Assembly: GCF_024614185.1 (NCBI RefSeq)
Contig: NZ_JAHTLF010000018.1
Span: 469,821 to 533,820 of the forward strand
DNA: 64,000 nucleotides
Origin: Nocardioides carbamazepini
GTDB taxonomy: Bacteria > Actinomycetota > Actinomycetes > Propionibacteriales > Nocardioidaceae
Direction of reading: 5' to 3'
The notes beneath the pieces are model-generated. The model was not told where the DNA came from. It saw only the letters and a program-made list of their open reading frames with translations, and searched no databases. Position numbers and translations under genes: made by a program. This document shows positions 34,169 to 42,276 of this stretch, in pieces (position 1 is the stretch's first letter; the number at the start of each line of letters is the position of its first letter).

Positions 34169-35163
34169 GCCGCCGGCCCGGCGAGGTCCGGGGTGGCGCA
34201 CGCCGCGACGTACTCCCGGCGCAGCCGGGCCACCACCTCCGCGGCGGGCAGCACCTCGTCGATGAGGGAGACACCCTGACCGGCGCTCCAGACGTCGCGC
34301 CACGGCCGGACCCCCTCGGGCAGGTGGGCGTGGCCGCGGGCGGGCGTCGCGGGCAGTGCGTCGACGTCGACGCCGACCCGCCGCAGGGCCGGCTCCAGCC
34401 AGTTCGCCGCGACGCCGTTGACCGCCGACGTGTAGCGCAGGTCCTCGGCGCGCGAGGCGACGAGCATCTCCTTGTAGGCCGCAGGCGCGAGCGACTCGTG
34501 GGTGGCGATGAACCGCGTGCCGACATAGGCCAGATCCGCGCCGAGGACCTCCGCGGCCCGCACCATGGCGCCGGTGGTGACCGTGCCGGCGAGCACGATC
34601 AGGCCGTCGTACGCCGCCCGCAGCATCGGCACGAAGGTGAGCGGGCTCAGCGGGCCCGAGTGCCCGCCGCCGCCCGCACCGATGGCGACCAGGCCGTCGA
34701 CACCGGCCGCCATCGCCTTCGTCGCGAACCTCATCGAGGTCACGTCGTGGAGCACGGCCACCCCGGCGTCGTGCGCCGCCGGGACGAACTCGGCCGGGTC
34801 GCCGTTGGCGGTGATCACCACCTCGACACCGCGGCGCCGGCAGGCGTCGAGCAGCGCGCGGACAGCAACGCGGTCCAGGCCGAGCGAGGTGTTGACCGCG
34901 AGCGGGCCGATGACGCGGTCGGGCTCCGCCTCGCGGACCCGGTCGAGTGCGGTGCGGACCCTTCGCAGCTGGCCGTCGAGCTCGGCGACATCGCGACAAT
35001 GGTTCAGGGTCAGGGTCCCGACGACCCCTCCGGCGCAGGCCGCGACCGCGAGGTCGGGGCCGGTGCACAGGAACATGGGGGCTGCCACGACCGGCACCAG
35101 CACCTGGGCACGGAGCCGGTCGCGCAGCGAGCCGCCGGCGAGAAGACGGGGTTCGTCGCTCAT
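34165..35163 (-). CDS. Nitronate monooxygenase / enoyl-reductase-like FMN protein
   Basis: 332 residues of the NMO (2-nitropropane dioxygenase-like) TIM barrel. APMFLCTGPDLAVAACAGG is the N-terminal FMN-phosphate region and AIGAGGGGHSGPLSPLTFVP carries the conserved His near the flavin. In catabolic clusters such proteins often act on unsaturated acyl-CoAs or alkyl nitronates; the co-transcribed hydratase favours the former. The promoter gap to the divergent hydratase at 35233 contains AT-rich elements. Confidence 0.78.
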   Translation of the reverse strand: MSDEPRLLAGGSLRDRLRAQVLVPVVAAPMFLCTGPDLAVAACAGGVVGTLTLNHCRDVAELDGQLRRVRTALDRVREAEPDRVIGPLAVNTSLGLDRVAVRALLDACRRRGVEVVITANGDPAEFVPAAHDAGVAVLHDVTSMRFATKAMAAGVDGLVAIGAGGGGHSGPLSPLTFVPMLRAAYDGLIVLAGTVTTGAMVRAAEVLGADLAYVGTRFIATHESLAPAAYKEMLVASRAEDLRYTSAVNGVAANWLEPALRRVGVDVDALPATPARGHAHLPEGVRPWRDVWSAGQGVSLIDEVLPAAEVVARLRREYVAACATPDLAGPAA

Positions 35164-35169
35164 GACATC

Positions 35170-35190
35170 CAACTGTATAATGATTGTCAA
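35170..35190. promoter_or_regulatory. AT-rich divergent promoter with TATAAT and recurrent motif
   Basis: On the plus strand TATAAT (35176-35181) is a perfect -10 for the hydratase at 35233. On the minus strand 35181-35170 reads ATTATACAGTTG, a member of the island's recurrent TTNTACANATA-like motif. TTGACA (35190-35185, minus) is also present. Confidence 0.5.
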
Positions 35191-35232
35191 TATGTCACGG
35201 CCGCCCGGCGGCCACCCACCCAAGGAGCCCGC

Positions 35233-36054
35233 GTGACCACTCCCGGCATCGCCCTCGACGACCTCCGCCACGACCACGGGCCCGTCCGGGTCGAGCTGCA
35301 CGGACCGGACGACGCCATCGCGCTGGTCACCCTGCACCGACCCGAGGTCGCCAACGCGCTCGACGACGAGACGATGGCGGTGCTCGCGGACCTGTGGACC
35401 CGGGCGGCCGCGTGCCGAGAGCTGCGCTGCATCGTGATCACCGGCGCCGGCAAGGCCTTCTGCTCGGGGGCCGACGCCAGCATGCTGTCCGCCGAGCGCA
35501 CCGTGCTCGGCGACACCGCGGCGGCCGAGATGAGGTTCGTCGCGGGCACCCGGGTCGGCGTACCGGTGATCACGCTCGTCAACGGCGCCTGCGCCGGCGG
35601 CGGCCTGCACTTCGTCGCCGACGCCGACATCTGCATCGCGTCGACAGCCGCCTGGTTCACCGACCCGCACGTCAGCGTCGGCCAGGTCTCCGCTCTCGAG
35701 CCGCTGCTGCTCCGGCTGCGGATGCGCTCGGACGCGCTCACCCGACTGGCGCTGCTCGGCCGGGCCGAGCGCCTCGACGCCGAGCGCGCCGAGCAGGTCG
35801 GCCTGGTCTCCGAGGTCGTCGCGCCCGCCGACCTCCTCGCCCGCGGCCTCGAGCTCGCCACGGCGATCAGCCAGGCCTCGCCCGAGGCGGTGCGGCTCAC
35901 CCGTCGCGCGCTGCGCACCTTCGAGGACCGCCTGCTCGAGACCCACCTCGACCTGGGCTGGGAGCTGATCCGGCGCCACCGCGCCCACCCCGACGCGACC
36001 GAGGGCCCGCGAGCCTTCCTGGAGCGCCGCAGCCCCCACTGGGCGACCGACTGA
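35233..36054 (+). CDS. Enoyl-CoA hydratase/isomerase family protein
   Basis: 273 residues. The crotonase pattern is complete: TLHRPEVANALDDETM, GAGKAFCSGADASML (first oxyanion Gly), NGACAGGGLHFVADADICIA, then the C-terminal trimerisation helices. AAGGAG lies 6 bases before GTG 35233. It is divergent from the NMO-like gene and precedes the first binding-protein operon. Hydratase and isomerase activity cannot be distinguished here. Confidence 0.85.
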   Translation: MTTPGIALDDLRHDHGPVRVELHGPDDAIALVTLHRPEVANALDDETMAVLADLWTRAAACRELRCIVITGAGKAFCSGADASMLSAERTVLGDTAAAEMRFVAGTRVGVPVITLVNGACAGGGLHFVADADICIASTAAWFTDPHVSVGQVSALEPLLLRLRMRSDALTRLALLGRAERLDAERAEQVGLVSEVVAPADLLARGLELATAISQASPEAVRLTRRALRTFEDRLLETHLDLGWELIRRHRAHPDATEGPRAFLERRSPHWATD

Positions 36055-36070
36055 CGTACGGCAAAGGTTA

Positions 36071-36111
36071 TTTGTACATACTTGTCATAGATTGATAACT
36101 GAATGTAACTT
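36071..36111 (+). promoter_or_regulatory. AT-rich promoter region of the first binding-protein operon
   Basis: TTTGTACATACT (36071-36082) is a recurrent-motif member, and TTGTCA (36082-36087) stands 18 bases before TAACTT (36106-36111). The nearby CATAGATTGATAA resembles the element at 51050-51062. Confidence 0.45.
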
Positions 36112-36165
36112 GCGAGGGAACCTGCCATGCGCACACCCGCGCCGTGGCCGACGAGAGGACTCTCG

Positions 36166-37236
36166 ATGAGGACACGCACCCTGCCCGGCCTGGTGGCGGC
36201 GGCACTCGCGCTCACCGCCACACTGACCGCCTGCGGCGGCGAGGACGCCGAGGACGGGCCGGACTCCGGCCCCGCCTACGCGCCGGAGCAGTCCGCCGCG
36301 TGGAAGGAGACGGTCGCGGCCGCCGAGGAGGAGGGCAAGGTCGTCTGGTACACCGTCGCCCCCCAGGCCTCGATCGACGGGCTGCTCGCCGCCTTCGAGA
36401 AGGAGTTCCCCGACATCGAGGTCGAGGCGCGCAAGATGGGCCCGGCCGAGATGGATGCCGCCCTCGAGGCCGAGCGCACCAGCCAGACCGCCGGCGCCGA
36501 CGTGGTCACCTCGGTCAGCTACGCCACCGCCTACGACCGGCAGGCCGACGGCTGGTACGTCGACCTGGAGGGACCGTCCGTCGAGAGCGGCTGGTCCGGC
36601 ACGGAGTACATCAGCGACGGCCAGATCCTCTCGGCACCGCTGGGCCTGGTGGTCGTCGGCTGGAACACCCAGCTGTTCCCGGAGGGCATCGACTCCTACG
36701 AGGACCTCTACAACCCGGATCTCGGCGACGGCGCGATCGGGGTCGTCCGCCCGGACTTCCCCGTCTTCGCGGACTGGTGGTCCTTCGTCGAGGAGCACCA
36801 CGACCCCGACTTCGTCACCGAGATCGCGGCCCAGGACCCGGCCCTGTTCCCCAACGCGGTCACCACCCAGGAGGCGCTGGTCGCCGGCGAGATCGCGATC
36901 GGCACCTTCACCACCGCGACCGACATGGAGACCCTCAAGGAGCAGGGCGCGCCGGTCGACTACTGGGTCCCGGACGCGGCGTGGACGGCCCAGAACCTGT
37001 TCTTCATCCCGGAGTCGGCCGAGCACAGCAACGCGGCCCAGGTCTTCGTGGACTTCTTCGCCTCCCCCACCGGCCAGCTCGCCGCGGCCCGCAACGGCTA
37101 CAGCCCGGTCCCCGAGGTCACCGCGCAGACCCGCGGCGGCTCCTCGGAGATCGTGCTGACCGATGTCGAGCGGATGCGCGACCCCGGGTGGTACCCGGGG
37201 TGGCTGCCGGCCTGGAAGAAGGCGTTCGGCGAGTGA
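36166..37236 (+). CDS. ABC transporter substrate-binding lipoprotein (iron/thiamine-type family)
   Basis: 356 residues. Lipoprotein signal MRTRTLPGLVAAALALTATL with lipobox LTAC. The mature part begins with an acidic linker, then EGKVVWYTVAPQASIDGLLA, the start of the FutA/FbpA-like extracellular binding-protein fold, and ends with VFVDFFASPTGQLAAARNGY. It is a close paralogue of the protein at 42277. The ligand in this subfamily is often an organic acid or phosphate ester rather than iron, and the catabolic context supports that. ATG 36166 is preferred over 36127 on signal-peptide grounds. It overlaps the next gene by 4 bases. Confidence 0.83.
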   Translation: MRTRTLPGLVAAALALTATLTACGGEDAEDGPDSGPAYAPEQSAAWKETVAAAEEEGKVVWYTVAPQASIDGLLAAFEKEFPDIEVEARKMGPAEMDAALEAERTSQTAGADVVTSVSYATAYDRQADGWYVDLEGPSVESGWSGTEYISDGQILSAPLGLVVVGWNTQLFPEGIDSYEDLYNPDLGDGAIGVVRPDFPVFADWWSFVEEHHDPDFVTEIAAQDPALFPNAVTTQEALVAGEIAIGTFTTATDMETLKEQGAPVDYWVPDAAWTAQNLFFIPESAEHSNAAQVFVDFFASPTGQLAAARNGYSPVPEVTAQTRGGSSEIVLTDVERMRDPGWYPGWLPAWKKAFGE

Positions 37237-37730
37237 GCGCCCTGCTGACCCCGGCGCTCGAGGCGGTCGTGGGCGGCGAGGTGCGCCGGCGCACGAGCTA
37301 TCCCGTCGGCGCGACCGAGATCCGGCGCTGGGCGGTCGCCGTGTCCTGGCCCGCTGCGCCACCGGCGTACTACCTCGACGCCGATCCGGCCGCCCTGGTC
37401 GCGCCCGGCGACTTCAACCCCTTCGCCTGGGCCGCGCCCGAGGACACCCTGGCCGCCCGCGGCCTCAACATCGGCGACCCGGGCTGGATCGAGAAGGTGC
37501 TCGACGTCGAGCCGCCCGCGGTCAGCCACCAGCTCAACGGTGCCGTCGAGGACGAGTACCTCGCCCCGGTCCGCCCCGGCGACGTCATCACCAGCCGGAC
37601 CACGTTGGCCGGCTACAAGGAGCGCACCGGCCGGCTCGGACCGATGCTGATCACGACCCTGGCCGACACCTGGACCAACCAGGCCGGCGCGGTCGTGAAG
37701 CGCGCGTCGATGACCCTGATCCGCCACTAG
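37233..37730 (+). CDS. MaoC N-terminal (FAS1-like) dehydratase subunit
   Basis: 165 residues: one hot-dog domain of the FAS1-like dehydratase type (RRRTSYPVGATEIRRWAVAV; LNGAVEDEYLAPVRPGDVIT). Proteins of this half-size pair with a MaoC partner to build a two-subunit enoyl-CoA hydratase, in which this subunit supplies the acyl-binding pocket. GTG 37233 overlaps the binding-protein stop. The MaoC gene follows 12 bases downstream. Confidence 0.8.
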   Translation: MSALLTPALEAVVGGEVRRRTSYPVGATEIRRWAVAVSWPAAPPAYYLDADPAALVAPGDFNPFAWAAPEDTLAARGLNIGDPGWIEKVLDVEPPAVSHQLNGAVEDEYLAPVRPGDVITSRTTLAGYKERTGRLGPMLITTLADTWTNQAGAVVKRASMTLIRH

Positions 37731-37742
37731 CAAAGGACCCGC

Positions 37743-38168
37743 ATGACGACCTCCACCCCGGCCCCGGGGGCCACCCTCACCCGCACCTGGCCGGCCGAGC
37801 TCGGCACCTGGAACCGCTACGCCGCGGTCAACGACGAGTTCTACCCCGTCCACATGGACCACGAGGCGGCCCGTGCGGCCGGCATGCCGGCCGCCTTCGG
37901 CATGGGCAACCTCCAGGTCGCCTACTTCAACGCCCTCCTGGACGACTGGATCCGGGAGAGCACCGACGGACGACGGACCGGCCGCGTGGAGCGACTCTCG
38001 GTCGGCTTCCGCAGCCCCAGCCTGCCCGGCAGCGTCGTGGCGACCGCGTCGGTCACCGAGGTGTCCGACGACGGGCCGGCCACGACGGTGCGCCTGGACC
38101 TGCGCAGCGTCGACGGCGCGGGCACCGAGCTGTGCACGGGGACGGCGGTGATCCGCCTCGACGGCTGA
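37743..38168 (+). CDS. MaoC-type hydratase subunit
   Basis: 141 residues with the hot-dog catalytic segment NDEFYPVHMDHEAARAAGMP (the Asp/His pair of the hydratase 2 motif) and GMGNLQVAYF. Together with the preceding gene it resembles ChsH1/ChsH2- or HadAB-like heteromeric hydratases that act on bulky or branched enoyl-CoAs. It is followed by a strong terminator. Confidence 0.82.
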   Translation: MTTSTPAPGATLTRTWPAELGTWNRYAAVNDEFYPVHMDHEAARAAGMPAAFGMGNLQVAYFNALLDDWIRESTDGRRTGRVERLSVGFRSPSLPGSVVATASVTEVSDDGPATTVRLDLRSVDGAGTELCTGTAVIRLDG

Positions 38169-38191
38169 CCGCGCCTCCCCGACGACGAAAG

Positions 38192-38230
38192 GGGGCCACC
38201 GGCGACCTCATGGTCTCCGGTGGCCCCTTT
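38192..38230. terminator. Bidirectional hairpin with T-tract
   Basis: GGGGCCACCGG (38192-38202) pairs with CCGGTGGCCCC (38217-38227), followed by TTT on the plus strand. It has flanking A residues on the left. It separates the hydratase operon from the convergent ABC-ATPase gene. Confidence 0.8.
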
Positions 38231-38253
38231 GCGTGCCGCGGATTCAGGCTGTC

Positions 38254-39396
38254 TCAGGCGGCCTCGCCGACCGCGCCCTCCTCGGCGGCGAAGGCGTGCA
38301 CGGCGTGGTGCGGGACCCCGGCCCAGACCTGCTTACCCGGCTGCAGGTCGAGCATCCAGGTGGTCTCCGGGCTCAGCTCGACCCGCGCATGCAGGCGCAC
38401 CTCGCCCGTCCGGAGGCCGACGCTGAGCGTCTTGCCGCCGAACTCGACGGTGCTCACGGCCACCGGGAACGCCAGCGTCCCGGGCAGCGCGCCGGGGTCG
38501 CCGGCGAAGAGCCGGACGTCGCCCGGGCCGAAGAGCAGCGCGGTGGGCACCTCCCCCACGGTGGCCGGCAGCGTCGGCACCGAGAGCTGGGCCTCGGGGC
38601 TGGTCCAGGCGCCGCCGGCGGGGACGAACCGGAGCCGGTTCGCCATGCCGATGAACGCGGCGACGTACTCGCTCGCCGGGGCGCGGAAGATCTCGGCCGG
38701 CGCGGCGCACTGCTCGATCCGGCCGTTGCGCATCACCGCCACCCGATCGGCGAGAGCGAAGGCCTCCTCCTGGTCATGGGTGACCAGGACGCCGGTGAAC
38801 CCGAGGTCCTGGTGGAGCTCGCGGATCTGGCTGCGCACATCGGCACGGAGCTTGGCGTCGAGGTTGCTCAGCGGCTCGTCGAAGAGCACCAGGTCCGGCC
38901 GGGAGACCAGGCCGCGGGCCAGGGCGACGCGCTGCTGCTGACCGCCGCTGAGCTGGGCCGGATAGCGGTCGAGCAGGCCCTCGCAGCTCACCATCTCGGC
39001 GGCCCGCAGCGCCCAGTCCTCGGCCAGCCCGGCCTTGTTGCGGCGGACCCGGAGCGGGTACTCGATGTTCTTGCGCACCGTCATGTGCGGCCACAGGGCA
39101 TAGGACTGGAAGACCATGCCGATATTCCGCTTGTGGGTCGGTACGTCGACCCCGCCCGCCTTGTCGAACAGCGGCCGGTCGGGCGCCGCGATCACGCCGC
39201 CGTCCGGAGTCTCCAGGCCCGCCAGGCAGCGCAGCGTCGTGGTCTTGCCGCAGCCACTGGACCCCAGCAGGACGAGGATCTCCCCGCGCCTGATGGTGAT
39301 GTCGAGGCCGTCCACCACGAGGTTCGATCCGTACTTCTTCACCAGTCCGGTGATCTCGAAATCGCCGTCCACAGTCGTCTTCACAGTCGTCTTCAC
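38254..39396 (-). CDS. ABC transporter ATPase (Fe3+/thiamine/spermidine-type importer)
   Basis: 380 residues. Walker A LLGSSGCGKTTTLRCLAG, Q-loop VFQSYALWPHMT, signature LSGGQQQRVALARGL, Walker B VLFDEPLSNLDAKLR and H-loop VTHDQEEA are all intact. The C-terminal TOBE domain (about residues 280-370) is of the FbpC/PotA type. Four in-frame GTG codons 12 bases apart (39408, 39396, 39384, 39372) could start it; GGAG six bases before 39396 favours that one. It energises the permease at 40354 with either binding protein. Confidence 0.88.
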   Translation of the reverse strand: MKTTVKTTVDGDFEITGLVKKYGSNLVVDGLDITIRRGEILVLLGSSGCGKTTTLRCLAGLETPDGGVIAAPDRPLFDKAGGVDVPTHKRNIGMVFQSYALWPHMTVRKNIEYPLRVRRNKAGLAEDWALRAAEMVSCEGLLDRYPAQLSGGQQQRVALARGLVSRPDLVLFDEPLSNLDAKLRADVRSQIRELHQDLGFTGVLVTHDQEEAFALADRVAVMRNGRIEQCAAPAEIFRAPASEYVAAFIGMANRLRFVPAGGAWTSPEAQLSVPTLPATVGEVPTALLFGPGDVRLFAGDPGALPGTLAFPVAVSTVEFGGKTLSVGLRTGEVRLHARVELSPETTWMLDLQPGKQVWAGVPHHAVHAFAAEEGAVGEAA

Positions 39397-39408
39397 AATC
39401 GTCTCCAC
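39366..39408 (-). repeat. 12-bp tandem repeat carrying candidate start codons
   Basis: Near-copies of GTGAAGACGACT on the minus strand place GTG at 39408, 39396, 39384 and 39372. This gives the ATPase an N-terminal VKTT repeat and a choice of starts just after the hydrolase stop. Confidence 0.55.
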
Positions 39409-39413
39409 AGTCG

Positions 39414-40229
39414 TCAGTGCACGAGGGCCGCGTGCTCGTGCTGGAGGATCCAGCCCATCTGGAGGGCACCGAGGAGCGCGGACTCCTCGAGGTAGTAGCC
39501 GTGGCCTCCACCGCCCACGATCACCAGCTTGCTGCCGGGGATGGCCTTCGCGAGCTCGCGGGACATGCCGGGCGTGGTGAGGATGTCCTCGTCGCCGACG
39601 GTGATCAGCGTGGGCGCGGTGATCGTCGCGAGCTCCTCGTCGGTCATCCACTGGGTGCGGGCGGCGTTGAGGTGGGCGCGGTACTGCTCGATGTCGATCG
39701 AGCCGACCTCGGTGACGCCGGTGGGCATGCCGACGTCCTGGTGGGCGGGGCCCCAGGCGAACAGGCCGACCAGCGGGCGCAGCAGAGTGGCGGCCTGGCC
39801 CGACGCGACGACGGCCTCCCGGAAGTCGAGCACGCTGAGCAGCCGGGCGTCGGGGCGCGCGGTGGTCGAATGCAGGGAGACGGTCCGCACGAGGTCGGGG
39901 TGGCGCGCGGCGACGCGCATCGCGATGCCACCGCCCATCGAGACGCCGGCGATGTGCAGCGGGCCCTCGCCGATCGCCTCGATCAGCTCGGCCACGTCCT
40001 CGGCGAGGGCGTCGAAGGTCAGGTCGTGGTGGGCGGTGCCGGCCGTCCCGACCCCGCGGTTGTCGAAGGTGAGGCAGCGCACCGAGCCCGCCATCACAGC
40101 GGTGACCGGCTCCCACGCCCGCTGGTCGGTGCCGAGCCCCTGAATCATCAGGACGGTCGGGCCCTCGCCGCGCGCCCGCACCTCGGTGCTGGTGTGGGTC
40201 AGGTCGAAACGCTGGCTCTGCTCGTGCAC
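39414..40229 (-). CDS. Alpha/beta hydrolase
   Basis: 271 residues. The oxyanion strand is LMIQGLGTDQRAWEPV, the nucleophile elbow GVSMGGGIA gives the serine, the acid is likely in VGDEDILTTPG and the His in GGGGHGYY. This matches enol-lactonase/carboxylesterase-like members. GTG 40229 has GGAGGT 4 bases upstream. It ends 17 bases before the ATPase start, so the two are co-transcribed. It could hydrolyse an ester or lactone before or after uptake. Confidence 0.83.
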   Translation of the reverse strand: MHEQSQRFDLTHTSTEVRARGEGPTVLMIQGLGTDQRAWEPVTAVMAGSVRCLTFDNRGVGTAGTAHHDLTFDALAEDVAELIEAIGEGPLHIAGVSMGGGIAMRVAARHPDLVRTVSLHSTTARPDARLLSVLDFREAVVASGQAATLLRPLVGLFAWGPAHQDVGMPTGVTEVGSIDIEQYRAHLNAARTQWMTDEELATITAPTLITVGDEDILTTPGMSRELAKAIPGSKLVIVGGGGHGYYLEESALLGALQMGWILQHEHAALVH

Positions 40230-40285
40230 AGGTACCTCCGGGGACGGCGGTCGACAGGGATCGCACTGGGGTTGATTTTCCAAAG

Positions 40286-40297
40286 ATTGTACACATA
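40286..40297. promoter_or_regulatory. Recurrent motif ATTGTACACATA in the hydrolase/permease divergent gap
   Basis: A member of the TTNTACANATA-like series. On the minus strand its complement contains TACAAT, a possible -10 for the hydrolase-ATPase unit starting at 40229. The permease gene starts 57 bases to the right. Confidence 0.45.
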
Positions 40298-40353
40298 GGC
40301 TCGTGGCGTACGCCACACCCTCGGGCGGCCGCCCGGAACGATTGGACCCCGTG

Positions 40354-42114
40354 ATGACGCTCGCCACCCCCGCCGAACTCCGGCAGACCAGGACGCCGAC
40401 CCCGCGCGCCGCCGCCGTCGGCCGCCTGGTCCGCAGGCACGGGACGCCCGTCGGGCTGGCGCTCGTCCTCGGCTACCTGATCCTGTTCCCGCTCGTCCGG
40501 CTGCAGATCCTGGCGCTGTCCGACGGCGGCCGCGCCTACCAGGACGCATGGTCCCTCGACGGCCTCGGCAAGACGCTCGGCACCACGGCCGCCCTCGGCC
40601 TCGGCTCGCTGGTCATCTCGCTCACCCTGGGTACCACCCTGGCCTGGTTCGCGCTGCGGCTCCCGAGCCGCTGGCGCTGGCTGGGCTCGGTGCCGGTGCT
40701 GCCCATCGTGCTGCCGGCCGTGGCCGTCGTCGTGGGCTGGGCCTTCCTGTTCTCGCCCCAGGTCGGCTTCGTCAACGTCTGGCTGCGCAAGCTGCCCTTC
40801 CTCGACTCCCTCCCCTTCCTGGACGTCGAGACGCCCAAGGTGGGCCTGCCCAGCGGTCCCTTCGACGTCTACAGCGTGCCGGCCATCATCGTGATCACCG
40901 GACTGCAGCTGACCCCGCTCGTCTTCCTGTTCGTGAAGTCCGGCCTGAGCCAGATCAACTTCGAGGCGATCGAGGCGGCGATGGCGTCCGGCGCCCACGA
41001 GCTCCGGGCGTTCTTCGGCATCGTCCTGCCGATGCTGCGGCCCTCGCTGATCTACGCCGGCGCATTCGGCATGCTGCTCGGGCTGGGCCAGCTCACCGCA
41101 CCCCAGTTCCTCGGGTCCCGCGAAGGCATCCGGGTGCTCGCGACCGAGGTCTACCGCTTCGGCGGGGAGTCACCCGCCGACTACGCCCTGGCCGCCGCCG
41201 TCGCCTCACCCCTGCTCGTCGCGGGCGTCGTCTTCATCGCCGTCCAGCGCTTCCTGCTGCGCCAGGACTTCCGTTTCTCCACCACAGGCACGAAGGGCGC
41301 CAACCGCCCACTGACCACGTCTCGACTCGCGGCGCCGATCATCGGCACGTTCGGCCTGCTCACCCTGGTGCTGCCGCTGCTCGCCCTGTTCCTGGTCGCG
41401 TTCAGCCGGTTCTGGAGCGGCGACCTCAAGCTCGACACGATGACCCTCGACAACTTCCGGGCGGTGTTCTCGGAGCCGCGGATCACCTCGGCACTGCAGA
41501 ACTCGATCGTGATCTCCGTCGTGGCGATGCTGGTCGCACTGCCCCTGGCCTACCTGCTGGCCGACATCCTCTACCGCCGCCGCGGTGCCGGCTGGACCCG
41601 CGCAGTCATCGACTTCCTCGTCCAGATGCCCCTCGGCGTGCCCGCGGTGGTGTTCGGCATCGGCCTGCTCTACGTCTACCTCGGCCACCCGTTCACGCTG
41701 TACGGCACCCGGTTCCTGATCGTCATCACGTACGTGATCATCGTGCTGCCGTTCTCGCTGCGGATGCTGCTGGCCGCGCGGATCAGCGTGGGGACGGCGT
41801 ACGAGGACGCCGCCCGCGCCTCGGGCGCCTCGCTGCTGCAGACCCACCTGACGATCATGGTGCCGATGATGCGCGGCGCCATCGCCGGCTCGTGCGTGCT
41901 GATGTTCGTGATCCTCACCCACGAGTTCGCCGCGTCGATGTTCGTCCGCTCCACCCAGACCCAGGTGCTCGGCACCCTGCTGCACACCGAGTGGACGCAC
42001 GGGTCGTACCCGATGGTCGCCGCGGTCAGCATCGTGATGTCCGCGGTGACCGCCGCGGGCCTGCTGCTGGCTCTGGCGATCGGCGGGCGGGGCAACACCC
42101 TCGACCGCTTCTGA
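40354..42114 (+). CDS. ABC transporter permease, two fused membrane domains
   Basis: 586 residues with about 12 transmembrane helices and two binding-protein-dependent permease domains, each with an EAA-like loop (EAAMASGAHELRAFFGIVLP and DAARASGASLLQTHLTIMVP). This is the FbpB/FutB-type fused architecture expected for the ATPase and binding proteins nearby. ATG 40354 follows an in-frame GTG at 40351; neither has a strong ribosome site. Confidence 0.88.
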   Translation: MTLATPAELRQTRTPTPRAAAVGRLVRRHGTPVGLALVLGYLILFPLVRLQILALSDGGRAYQDAWSLDGLGKTLGTTAALGLGSLVISLTLGTTLAWFALRLPSRWRWLGSVPVLPIVLPAVAVVVGWAFLFSPQVGFVNVWLRKLPFLDSLPFLDVETPKVGLPSGPFDVYSVPAIIVITGLQLTPLVFLFVKSGLSQINFEAIEAAMASGAHELRAFFGIVLPMLRPSLIYAGAFGMLLGLGQLTAPQFLGSREGIRVLATEVYRFGGESPADYALAAAVASPLLVAGVVFIAVQRFLLRQDFRFSTTGTKGANRPLTTSRLAAPIIGTFGLLTLVLPLLALFLVAFSRFWSGDLKLDTMTLDNFRAVFSEPRITSALQNSIVISVVAMLVALPLAYLLADILYRRRGAGWTRAVIDFLVQMPLGVPAVVFGIGLLYVYLGHPFTLYGTRFLIVITYVIIVLPFSLRMLLAARISVGTAYEDAARASGASLLQTHLTIMVPMMRGAIAGSCVLMFVILTHEFAASMFVRSTQTQVLGTLLHTEWTHGSYPMVAAVSIVMSAVTAAGLLLALAIGGRGNTLDRF

Positions 42115-42134
42115 CCCACCCGCCGTCCGGCCGG

Positions 42135-42166
42135 GGGCCGTCCCGTCACGGGGCGGCCCTCTTTGT
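42135..42166 (+). terminator. Rho-independent-type hairpin after the permease
   Basis: 11-base stem 42135-42145 / 42149-42159 (one G-T wobble) with a 3-base loop, followed by TCTTTGTATT. This is the most canonical terminator in the window. Confidence 0.8.
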
Positions 42167-42174
42167 ATTAAAAC

Positions 42175-42204
42175 TTGCCATTCTTTAAACAGATAGCCTA
42201 GATT
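42175..42204 (+). promoter_or_regulatory. Promoter TTGCCA-N18-TAGATT of the second binding protein
   Basis: -35 at 42175-42180 and -10 at 42199-42204. The spacer contains TTTAAACAGATA (42184-42195), a recurrent-motif member placed where a bound protein would block RNA polymerase. Confidence 0.5.
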
Positions 42205-42276
42205 GAGACGCACGCCACACCCTCGCCTCCGCCCGGACGGCGCGGATCGAGTGAGCTATCCGCAAGGAGAGGAACT

